From an uncultured Lachnospiraceae bacterium (lineage in GTDB: Bacteria; Bacillota; Clostridia; Lachnospirales; Lachnospiraceae): DNA of 24,328 nt. Positions within the stretch are counted from its first letter, which is position 1; each line of letters starts with the position of its first letter. Below the pieces are notes generated by a model. The model was not told the DNA's origin, searched no databases, and was given only the letters and a program-made list of their open reading frames with translations. The stretch spans positions 1 to 24,328 of the forward strand of contig CAJUTC010000045.1 in the NCBI GenBank assembly GCA_910589195.1. The letters are read 5' to 3'. A program made the translations under genes and the position numbers. Of this stretch, positions 14,885 through 21,035 are shown one piece after another.

Positions 14885-16960
14885 TTATTTTTGTATATTT
14901 TTCATGCTGTTCAGGCCAATCATCAAAGTAGAAACATTATGGGCCATAGCAGAAGTAGCAGGCTGTATCCTTCCGGTGATTCCAAGCAAGATCAGGCCTG
15001 AATTAATTCCCACAATCTGAATATAATTCTTCTGTATTCTTCCAATAAGACCTTTGCTGATGGTTCGCAGCGTCACAAGGCCTGACAGGTTATCTGCCTC
15101 AATCGTGATATCTGCTATCTCTCGGGCAATCTGTGCCCCATCGCTGATGGCAATTCCCACATCTGCCGCAGAGAGGGCTGGGGAATCATTAATTCCGTCA
15201 CCCACCACGATTACCTTTCTGCCTGCTTCTTGCTCTTTTTTTACAAAATCCGCTTTCTCTTCTGGCAAAACTTCGGAATAATATTCATCTACGCCAACCC
15301 TGGAGGCTATTGAACTGGCAATCCGTTCACTGTCTCCAGTCATCATTACGATCTTACGGAAACCTGTCTCTCGTAATTTTGCTATCACCCTAGCAGCTTC
15401 TTCTCTCAATGGATCCTCGATGCAAATTACTGCTGCCAACTGTTTTTCTATGGCCAGATATAAATGGGAATATTCTTCTGGAATCTGGTCAAACTGCTCC
15501 TTAAGCCCATCTGGTATCCTGCAGCCCTCATCCTCAAACACGAAATGGTAGCTTCCAATAACCACCTTCCTCCCATCAATCATAGAAGATATGCCATGAG
15601 CTACAATGTATTCTACTCTGGAATGGGTTTCTTCATGGGTAAGGCCTTTTTTACTGGCAGCATGTACCACTGCCCTGGCCATGGAATGGGGAAAATGCTC
15701 TTCCAGGCACGCCGCAATCCGCAGCAGTTCATCCGGGCTTTCCTCCCCAAAGGGCACCACCGATACCACAGTTGGCCGAGCTTTAGTCAAAGTTCCTGTT
15801 TTATCAAAAATAATGGTATCTGCCTCGGAAACCTTTTCCAGAAATGTCCCGCCCTTTATGGTAATCCGATGGGTTCCGGCTTCCCGGATTGCCGACAGTA
15901 CGCAAACTGGCATGGCTAATTTTAAGGCGCATGAAAAATCCACCATCAAAACAGACAGTGCTTTTGCCCCGTTTCTGGTCGCAAGATACACAAGAGCTGT
16001 GCCCAGAAGGGTATAGGGCACTAACCGATCCGCCAGCCTGGCCGCCTTTCCCTCCGCACTTGACTTTAGCTTTTCTGATTCTTCAATCATCCTGACAATC
16101 TTTTCGTATTTATTGGAACCGGAGCTTTCCTTCACACAGACCGTAAGCTGCCCTTCTTCCAGCACAGTTCCCGCATAGACATAGCCGCCTTTTTCTTTGG
16201 CTGCTGGAATGGATTCGCCGGTTATGGAAGATTGGTTGACTGCGCCATTCCCCTCCGCAACCACTCCGTCAAAGGGAATCACATTTCCCATACGAAGCAC
16301 CACATAATCTCCAGCCTTTACCTGTCTGGTATCCACCAGGACTTCCCTGCCATCCGCAAGCATCCAAACCTTGTTGATATTTAAGGACATGCTCCTTGCC
16401 AGGTCATCAACAGATTTCTTATAGGTCCATTCCTCTAGGAGTTCCCCAATGCTCAGTAAAAACATCACTGAACCTGCTGTTTTCATATCCCGTCGCAAAA
16501 GGGATACTGTAATGGCGGTTCCATCCAAAACAGAAACTCCTAACTTTCCACGGCACAAAGTATGAACGCCCTTCCAGATAAACCTGGACGACCGGCAGCA
16601 GGTAGCCATACACCGGACTGGCATAGGAAGAAACAGTTTTTCTGCCATGCGCAACGCCACTTTCCAGACGATTTTATCCTGGTAGCAACGGTTTACCTTC
16701 CGACCGGAATTCTGCCATACATGCTCTGGAACAGACGCTTTCTCTACCGAAAACCGCTGAAGTAGCTTTATCATATGGTTCCTATCTCCCGTATAACAGA
16801 CCACTGCATCCTGGCTTCTCTCATAGACTTTTGCCATAGTGATAGAAGATTGGCTTAACAGGCTATATTGGAGAATATCCGCCTCCTTACATCCCATCTG
16901 CCCACAGGAAATATGGATTCGCATCCGTCCTTTTATTTCATGCAATATTTTAAATTTCAT
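14885..16960 (-). CDS. P1B-type heavy-metal-transporting ATPase
   Basis: This is a membrane ATPase of 691 residues that should export a transition metal. Seen in order: a degenerate N-terminal HMA-like domain (about 1-75), the actuator TGES at 247-250, the membrane motif DFSCALKLAMP near 343 where other P1B pumps have CPC, the phosphorylated DKTGTLT at 386-392, the HFPHS site at 422-426, GDGINDSPA at 587-595, and a last helix with HNVSTLMIGLNSMK. The SCALK motif argues against a standard Cu or Cd/Zn pump; manganese, iron or zinc are guesses. The ATG overlaps the upstream small gene by four bases (coupled). Transcribed toward the shared terminator at 14849. Confidence 0.92.
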   Translation of the reverse strand: MKFKILHEIKGRMRIHISCGQMGCKEADILQYSLLSQSSITMAKVYERSQDAVVCYTGDRNHMIKLLQRFSVEKASVPEHVWQNSGRKVNRCYQDKIVWKVALRMAEKLFLPMPVRCMATCCRSSRFIWKGVHTLCRGKLGVSVLDGTAITVSLLRRDMKTAGSVMFLLSIGELLEEWTYKKSVDDLARSMSLNINKVWMLADGREVLVDTRQVKAGDYVVLRMGNVIPFDGVVAEGNGAVNQSSITGESIPAAKEKGGYVYAGTVLEEGQLTVCVKESSGSNKYEKIVRMIEESEKLKSSAEGKAARLADRLVPYTLLGTALVYLATRNGAKALSVLMVDFSCALKLAMPVCVLSAIREAGTHRITIKGGTFLEKVSEADTIIFDKTGTLTKARPTVVSVVPFGEESPDELLRIAACLEEHFPHSMARAVVHAASKKGLTHEETHSRVEYIVAHGISSMIDGRKVVIGSYHFVFEDEGCRIPDGLKEQFDQIPEEYSHLYLAIEKQLAAVICIEDPLREEAARVIAKLRETGFRKIVMMTGDSERIASSIASRVGVDEYYSEVLPEEKADFVKKEQEAGRKVIVVGDGINDSPALSAADVGIAISDGAQIAREIADITIEADNLSGLVTLRTISKGLIGRIQKNYIQIVGINSGLILLGITGRIQPATSAMAHNVSTLMIGLNSMKNIQK

Positions 16961-17268
16961 GGTTCCAAAACCGGCTCTTCTTTCAAATCATCTGTCATTT
17001 CGCTTTCATCTTCAAATTCCATTTCCTCTGCCGCTCTCTGCTCATTGACCTTCACGGCCTCAGCATAGATATCCTCAGCATTCTCCTGGATTACATTGAC
17101 AGACCTCATAATACATTCCCTCGCCCTAAGCACAGCAGCAATACAGGAAACGTATACCTTTTTTGCGTCCTTACTGGATAATACTTTGATTCCCGCTGTG
17201 CCAAACAGCACTCCCGCGGCAAAGATACCTGTCTTCTTTCCATCCAATTTCCCTAACATGTCCATCAT
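16957..17268 (-). CDS. Small protein paired with the metal ATPase (DUF6110-like)
   Basis: The 103-residue protein starts MMDMLGKLDGKKTGIFAAGV and has one hydrophobic stretch (GIFAAGVLFGTAGIKVL), then a helical, increasingly acidic tail. It resembles small Lachnospiraceae proteins that I recall as DUF6110, always next to an HMA-type ATPase, though the number is from memory. AGGAGG lies 11 bases before the ATG at 17268. Its stop overlaps the ATPase start, so they form one unit. It may anchor or regulate the pump, or bind metal with its acidic tail. Confidence 0.75.
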   Translation of the reverse strand: MMDMLGKLDGKKTGIFAAGVLFGTAGIKVLSSKDAKKVYVSCIAAVLRARECIMRSVNVIQENAEDIYAEAVKVNEQRAAEEMEFEDESEMTDDLKEEPVLEP

Positions 17269-17464
17269 AGCAAGTAATTCCTCCTAAAGTTTATTTGAGC
17301 ACTCCGGAAAACTCTCCTGCTCCCATCTTACATCTGATTGTCCGCCAGATGCACCCGAGTATAATCAATGTACACACCTTTACACCTTATTGACAACCTA
17401 TGAATCTGTGCGGTTCTGGCAAAAATCATCTTACGAATCTAAGCAGAACCGATTTCCAGAATCC

Positions 17465-17545
17465 TTATTTGTGTTTATAGCCTGTATAGAATGTCATAAC
17501 CATACAGATTACTGCGGCCCACGCCCAGAATTTATGATTTTTCAT
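17465..17545 (-). CDS. 26-residue membrane peptide
   Basis: A very short gene with an excellent ribosome site (AAAGGAGG, eight bases before the ATG at 17545). The peptide begins MKNHKFWAWAAVICMVMTFY and ends TGYKHK: a single membrane helix of about 16 residues between positive ends. Similar tiny proteins in Lachnospiraceae are named DUF6219, as far as I recall. It sits between the ATPase unit and the Fur-like gene, on the same strand. It is too small for default gene callers. Confidence 0.7.
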   Translation of the reverse strand: MKNHKFWAWAAVICMVMTFYTGYKHK

Positions 17546-17624
17546 GTGGCAGTCCTCCTTTGTTATCGTGTCAGAAGTATGAAACTCCTCCTCTCCATTG
17601 CCTTCAGCATGTCCCCTGGATTTC

Positions 17625-17653
17625 ATTATAATGTTTGAGGAATCTACTTTCCA
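17625..17653 (-). promoter_or_regulatory. Possible promoter of the 26-residue peptide gene
   Basis: A perfect -10 box TATAAT (17625-17630) with TGGAAA (17648-17653) 17 bases upstream gives a start near 17618 and a leader of about 70 bases. The -35 matches TTGACA at four of six positions. Confidence 0.5.
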
Positions 17654-17804
17654 TCAGTTTTTCTCTGTTGAGAAATTCTCTCAATTTCTGAATTACTGAT
17701 TCTCTGAATGCTATTCACTCTGCCGATTTCCTGGAATTTTCAGTTCTTCCGTTCCTAACGTGTATATTAGCCATACATTCCTGCCATTTGGCCGATAGCA
17801 AGGT

Positions 17805-18350
17805 TCAGGCTTCATCTGATGTATCAGCCTCTTGTCCAGAAGACAGTATAATATTGGAAATATTCTGGTCCTCAATATAGCCACATGCCCGAAGTCCCAC
17901 TGCCATAATCAGATGCCATTCTTTGGAAGACAGATGGCGGGTGGTGTGATCGTCCAATCCAACAATACAAATAATCTCTTTACTGGATTCCATATAGACC
18001 GATTGCCTGTATCCCTCACTACGTTCCTTACTTCCTATCGGGACCGAAACGGGTCTTGGAATGGTATACATATTTTTTCTGCTGATAGCCCCGATCTCTT
18101 CTAACAGATTAATCATCCTATATACCGTAGCAGATCCAATCCTGGCGTCCTCTTTTCTGGCTTTATAATAAATCTCCTTACAACTGGCACATTCCTCTTG
18201 TAAAATTACATTCAAAAGAACTTGTCTTTGTTTTGTAATCCTACAGCCCTTTTCCTTTAATTTCCGGAAAATCATTTCCTCCTGCATTTTTGTTCTATGA
18301 TAATTTTCCTCAGTTCCTTCCGTCTGCTCCTGGCGGGTTATTTCCTCCAT
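17805..18350 (-). CDS. Fur-family-like regulator without the usual metal site
   Basis: The N-terminal half is a clear Fur-type winged helix: GCRITKQRQVLLNVILQEE, then CASCKEIYYKARKEDARIGSATVYRMINLLEEIGAISR, where SATVYRMINLLEE is the recognition signature. The C-terminal half is odd: the family's HHHHxxC stretch and the two CxxC zinc sites are absent, and the region reads IICIVGLDDHTTRHLSSKEWHLIM instead. At 181 residues it is longer than a standard Fur, with a charged N-terminal extension. I chose the ATG at 18350; a GTG four codons upstream is possible. It stands next to a metal ATPase and has a palindrome at its promoter, so a metal-linked role is probable but its sensing is unclear. Confidence 0.8.
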   Translation of the reverse strand: MEEITRQEQTEGTEENYHRTKMQEEMIFRKLKEKGCRITKQRQVLLNVILQEECASCKEIYYKARKEDARIGSATVYRMINLLEEIGAISRKNMYTIPRPVSVPIGSKERSEGYRQSVYMESSKEIICIVGLDDHTTRHLSSKEWHLIMAVGLRACGYIEDQNISNIILSSGQEADTSDEA

Positions 18351-18408
18351 TGCATTCCACACTCCAATTCCTGTCTAGTTCAATCTTTGTGGTTTTCATT
18401 CACAAATT

Positions 18409-18430
18409 TTAGTTAGTCTTAGCTAACTTA
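18409..18430. promoter_or_regulatory. Palindromic operator, copy 1 (Fur-like gene)
   Basis: The 16-base core GTTAGTCTTAGCTAAC (18412-18427) lies at the predicted transcription start, just past the -10 box. Two almost identical cores occur in the DUF3793 leader. It recalls DtxR/IdeR-type boxes (TTAGGTTAG half-sites) but with a wider centre. The binder is not shown; the Fur-like protein or a DtxR-type regulator elsewhere are candidates. Confidence 0.65.
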
Positions 18431-18436
18431 TTATAC

Positions 18437-18466
18437 AGTATAACATCGCCAGTTCTTCTCTGTCAA
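18437..18466 (-). promoter_or_regulatory. Promoter of the Fur-like gene
   Basis: TTGACA (18461-18466) and TATACT (18437-18442) are 18 bases apart on the minus strand. Transcription should start near 18430, inside or at the palindrome, so a bound repressor would block it. Confidence 0.75.
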
Positions 18467-18530
18467 TTTACATGGAGTAATAGTATTGATAAACTTTCTC
18501 ATTTTCTATTTTTTATTTCACCTGAAAAAG

Positions 18531-18580
18531 AACAAGCGTGAAGCCCATTCCACATTTATGCTTTTGGCTACACGCTTGTT
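18531..18580 (-). terminator. Terminator after the 79-residue protein gene (stem-loop C)
   Basis: AACAAGCGTG (18531-18540) pairs with CACGCTTGTT (18571-18580) and, past one A-A mismatch, AGCC with GGCT. On the minus strand CTTTTTC follows. The loop shares GCATAAAT-TG with two other stem-loops at 19075 and 23027 (see findings). Confidence 0.8.
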
Positions 18581-18661
18581 CCGATTTATTGTTCAATTTT
18601 CTTTACATAGTTACCCACGCCAATCGTTTTTGGCACTGTTCCAAAGCTTGTTAGTATTTAT

Positions 18662-18901
18662 CTACTTCAGATAGTCACCCACCGGGCATTGATTATATTG
18701 CTTAATCAGCTTTATTGAAATGGAACCGTCTGGCTGGGTTACCTCTTCCACAATCTTATACTGAGTTCGGTTTTGTTCCAATTTTTTCTTATAATTTTCT
18801 ACCTCCTCGTTGACCAGCCTTACCGCATAGCCATGCTCTACATCTTCCTTCAGCATAAAGTGTAAGGTCTGACAAATACATGCCGCTTTTACTCGTTTCA
18901 T
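18662..18901 (-). CDS. Conserved 79-residue protein of unknown function
   Basis: The protein starts MKRVKAACICQTLHFMLKED and goes on with a central helix of charged residues (NEEVENYKKKLEQNRTQYKI) and a two-stranded end (DGSISIKLIKQYNQCPVGDYLK). It is soluble and probably cytosolic. I have a sense of having seen close relatives across Lachnospiraceae but cannot name the family. GGAGG stands 10 bases before the ATG. Its terminator is the hairpin at 18531. A stretch past the stop, near 18600, encodes GVGNYVKKIEQ in another frame, like a second copy of the VGDYLK end. Confidence 0.75.
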   Translation of the reverse strand: MKRVKAACICQTLHFMLKEDVEHGYAVRLVNEEVENYKKKLEQNRTQYKIVEEVTQPDGSISIKLIKQYNQCPVGDYLK

Positions 18902-19055
18902 AATGTTTCCACCTCCATATAATTAAAAAACCTTGTTGAATAAAGAATCCTGCTGCAAAAGATTCCATGCCTGCGGCAGACTGCTCCCGCAACATAATTT
19001 TGCTTAACCCCAGTCTGATCTTACCCGATGGCTTTTTATCATAGGGAAAATCCAA
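18902..19055 (-). other. Possible short gene or remnant before the 79-residue gene
   Basis: From a TTG at 19055, with AGGA seven bases upstream, an open frame reads MDFPYDKKPSGKIRLGLSKI and then MLREQSAAGMESFAAGFFIQ before running into the 79-residue gene in another frame, ending at 18789. The first 45 residues have a protein-like composition, the later part does not. It may be a frame-shifted remnant or a leader peptide behind stem-loop B. Confidence 0.3.
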
Positions 19056-19074
19056 AGGATGTTCCTATATGAAA

Positions 19075-19120
19075 AACGTGTAGCATTCAACCGGACTTAC
19101 GCAGTTAAACGCTACACGTT
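19075..19120 (-). terminator. Stem-loop B with U tract, directly behind a promoter
   Basis: AACGTGTAGCGTTTAAC pairs with GTTGAATGCTACACGTT on the minus strand (17 bp, two G-U pairs), followed by TTTTT-C. The 12-base loop is TGCGTAAGTCCG. Transcription from the promoter at 19129-19157 should begin only a few bases before this stem, so the product is either a very short RNA or an attenuated leader of the genes at 19055 and 18901. Confidence 0.7.
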
Positions 19121-19128
19121 GTATCTTA

Positions 19129-19157
19129 ATTATATTAAAAAAGAAGAACTCATTCAA
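19129..19157 (-). promoter_or_regulatory. Promoter in front of stem-loop B
   Basis: TTGAAT (19152-19157) and TATAAT (19129-19134) lie 17 bases apart, with A/T-rich sequence upstream that could be an UP element. The predicted start near 19122 is immediately before the stem. Confidence 0.75.
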
Positions 19158-19443
19158 AGGATATTTTTAACAAAAATTTATATTTTTCCTAAGTATTTTT
19201 ACGCTTGACTTTCATTCAGTTCTCCTAGCTTCACATTTTCGTCAGCTCCGATTTGCTTCTCACGTTCCAGACCATTCCATATCATGGTACCTCTAAAATC
19301 ATCAACCATTGTTGTTCCAAAGGAGTATTTGCAGCAGTGTCGTCAGGGTTCCCACTCAGGAATCCTGGCTGGTTATGTGGCCAAACAATCCATTTCTATT
19401 TGCAATGTGAATCATGGTATTGAACAAGGTGTACCCATTTCCG
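19158..19443. other. Gap between the flavodoxin unit and stem-loop B
   Basis: No convincing gene. Short open frames exist on both strands (minus 19199-19309, reading MVDDFRGTMIWNGLEREKQI; plus 19284-19457), but they are antisense to each other and none has a ribosome site. The left end is A/T-rich and resembles 24153-24179. A decayed gene is possible. Confidence 0.4.
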
Positions 19444-19524
19444 TCAAAGGCGCGTAAAGGCACAGGAAATTACCAAAACGCCTGCAATCCCCAGGACAAA
19501 CAGCCTTGATTTTAACCGCTTCAT
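19444..19524 (-). CDS. 26-residue lipoprotein-like peptide
   Basis: Just after flavodoxin, GGGAG lies nine bases before an ATG (19524) that opens a frame reading MKRLKSRLFVLGIAGVLVIS then CAFTRL and stop. Basic residues, a hydrophobic core and VISC, a lipobox-like end, suggest a tiny exported or membrane peptide. It is too short for usual gene calling and could be a chance frame, but start signals and composition are good. Confidence 0.5.
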   Translation of the reverse strand: MKRLKSRLFVLGIAGVLVISCAFTRL

Positions 19525-19544
19525 ACCCATATGCTCCCTTTTCT

Positions 19545-19967
19545 TTATGCCAATGCTTTTCCAAGCTCTTTACAATTATTCGTTCCCTCCTCATCTGGGG
19601 CTTCATTGCAGATCACACTGTCGCATACGAGTATAGCCCCCGCAGACCTGCAGGTTTCCTCCCAGTTTTGCATCCACTCTCCACTGCCCCATCCGTAAGA
19701 ACCAAACAGAGCAATCCTCTTATCCTTCAACTTGCTTTTGCAAGACTCAAACATAGGTTCAAACTCGCTTTCCTCCAACTGCTCGCTTCCCATGGACGGG
19801 CACCCAAAAGCAACGGCGTCATAAGAATCCATCATTGCTACATCAAATTCACTGCACGTCATCAGGGAAACCTCTGCTCCCTTCTCCTTTGCGCCTTCTG
19901 CCACAGAAGCTGCCATTGCCTCCGTATTTCCTGTACCGCTCCAATAAACAACCGCAACTTTTACCAT
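19545..19967 (-). CDS. Flavodoxin
   Basis: The 140-residue protein carries one FMN and replaces ferredoxin as an electron carrier, typically when iron is short. It has the phosphate loop YWSGTGNTEAMA near residue 8, the GCPSMGSEQLEE loop and LFGSYGWGSGEWM near 90, both FMN contacts. I set the start at the ATG at 19967 (MVKVAVVYW); an ATG four codons earlier sits on the ribosome site. It follows DUF3793 by 29 bases and shares its iron-type operators, which fits iron-starvation induction. Confidence 0.93.
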   Translation of the reverse strand: MVKVAVVYWSGTGNTEAMAASVAEGAKEKGAEVSLMTCSEFDVAMMDSYDAVAFGCPSMGSEQLEESEFEPMFESCKSKLKDKRIALFGSYGWGSGEWMQNWEETCRSAGAILVCDSVICNEAPDEEGTNNCKELGKALA

Positions 19968-19996
19968 AATAAATTCCATCCTCTCTTTTTTATAGT

Positions 19997-20554
19997 CTAT
20001 GAACAGCTCACAATAAGCCGATCAAGCGAATGATATTTCCGGAAATCCTCATCATATACTCTGGCACATTTTTTGAACCGCGCAAATTTACATTTTGCCG
20101 CTTCCACATTTCCGTATACCTTCCATATGCCAGTATACTTTGCTCCGGCTGCTCCATGTTTCATAAAAGCCTCCACATCTTCCGGCGGGTATCCCAGAAA
20201 TAGCCCAATCTCATGAGGAAAAACCGTGCCAATTTCCAGACGGCGGATCAGATACGCCACGCATTGGCTTTCCTGGCTGACCGGATAATTTTGCGCTGCC
20301 AGAAGCCGCCGTGCTGTTTTGTCAGACAGGTCTTTTTTCAGCTTTTGGGGACGGTACATGTAGATCAATGCCCTTCCTTCCCTGTATTCCATGGGGATCA
20401 AACGAATTCCACGTGAAGCAAACTGCCTGTTTACCCTCCGGATATCAGCCAAAAGTTTCTCTTCATCTTCGGTCTGGCAGCTAAACAAATTTCCCGTTTT
20501 TAATCCGGCCAACGTAGGGGCGCAATGGCGCACAATTAATTCCTCCAGCCTCAT
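19997..20554 (-). CDS. DUF3793 family protein
   Basis: The 185-residue protein starts MRLEELIVRHCAPTLAGLKT and has the family blocks LIYMYRPQKL, AYLIRRLEIGTVFPHEIGLFLGYPPEDVEAFM, and the basic C-terminal part YTGIWKVYGNVEAAKCKFARFKKC. Proteins of this family are often found with flavodoxin and iron-transport (feo) genes in Clostridia; its biochemical role is unknown. AAGGAGG stands seven bases before the ATG at 20554. Palindromic operators lie at 20567 and 20702. Confidence 0.9.
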   Translation of the reverse strand: MRLEELIVRHCAPTLAGLKTGNLFSCQTEDEEKLLADIRRVNRQFASRGIRLIPMEYREGRALIYMYRPQKLKKDLSDKTARRLLAAQNYPVSQESQCVAYLIRRLEIGTVFPHEIGLFLGYPPEDVEAFMKHGAAGAKYTGIWKVYGNVEAAKCKFARFKKCARVYDEDFRKYHSLDRLIVSCS

Positions 20555-20566
20555 ATCAGTACCTCC

Positions 20567-20588
20567 TTAGTTAGTTTTTACTAACTTA
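20567..20588. promoter_or_regulatory. Palindromic operator, copy 2 (next to the DUF3793 ribosome site)
   Basis: The core GTTAGTTTTTACTAAC (20570-20585) touches the AAGGAGG ribosome site on the minus strand. It is about 140 bases downstream of the promoter, so a protein bound here would work as a roadblock; as RNA the palindrome could also fold beside the ribosome site. Confidence 0.65.
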
Positions 20589-20638
20589 TATGGAAAGAAA
20601 AATGCCACTTGGCAGTTTAAAATAATATAGCCGCAATT

Positions 20639-20657
20639 CCATGGTTCTAGACCATGG
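20639..20657 (-). promoter_or_regulatory. Leader hairpin in the DUF3793 transcript
   Basis: CCATGGT and ACCATGG form a perfect 7-bp stem with a 5-base loop in the long DUF3793 leader, between operator copies 2 and 3. No U tract follows. The role is unknown. Confidence 0.35.
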
Positions 20658-20701
20658 GTAGTTCACATGTCCACACCTGAATATAAGCTTTTCTTGATTT
20701 T

Positions 20702-20724
20702 TTAGGTTAGTCTTTACTAACTAA
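20702..20724. promoter_or_regulatory. Palindromic operator, copy 3 (DUF3793 promoter)
   Basis: The core GTTAGTCTTTACTAAC (20706-20721) is placed just past the -10 box, at the transcription start, exactly as copy 1 is at the Fur-like promoter. It differs from copy 1 at two positions and from copy 2 at one. Confidence 0.7.
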
Positions 20725-20729
20725 TGCTG

Positions 20730-20758
20730 ATCTTACCATTTTTACTAATATCTGTCAA
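20730..20758 (-). promoter_or_regulatory. Promoter of the DUF3793-flavodoxin unit
   Basis: TTGACA (20753-20758) and TAAGAT (20730-20735), 17 bases apart on the minus strand. Transcription start is expected near 20723, in operator copy 3, giving a leader of about 170 bases. Confidence 0.8.
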
Positions 20759-20824
20759 TAGGATATGAAACAGCGCTGTTGATAAGGTTTCTCAAAAAGC
20801 TTTGCTCCATCCTTCTGATCATTC

Positions 20825-20868
20825 CAAAAATGGCAGTTTGAAATTAGTGCTTCAAACTGCCATTTTTG
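20825..20868. terminator. Bidirectional terminator after the MATE-kinase fusion gene
   Basis: A perfect 18-bp stem (CAAAAATGGCAGTTTGAA with TTCAAACTGCCATTTTTG) and an 8-base loop, ending in T on both strands. It lies 167 bases past the stop of the fusion gene, whose transcript it should end. Confidence 0.85.
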
Positions 20869-21035
20869 AAATAAGGCGGTCTGCTCAAGCAAACGAAATG
20901 CTGCTTGCAGCTATCTTTTAGTCAGAATTTTAATCAAAGAAAGCTTCGGGCAATTCAAAAAGGTATGGTATCTCCTCATCAAGCCCAGATAACCAACAAT
21001 CCCTCTATGGCAACGGTTCTGAAACAAGCACATCT

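Noticed and set aside
17411..17451. Terminator after the 26-residue peptide gene (CGGTTCTG / CAGAACCG)
   Set aside because: An 8-bp stem with a 25-base loop and no U tract on either strand is not enough.
19284..19457. Plus-strand frame of 57 codons starting MVPLKSSTIVVPKEY
   Set aside because: It looks protein-like, but there is no ribosome site, other frames on the opposite strand look equally protein-like, and it overlaps the peptide gene at 19444. I only mention it in the gap entry.
19506..20033. Plus-strand open frame of 175 codons opposite flavodoxin
   Set aside because: Antisense to a clear flavodoxin gene and without start signals.
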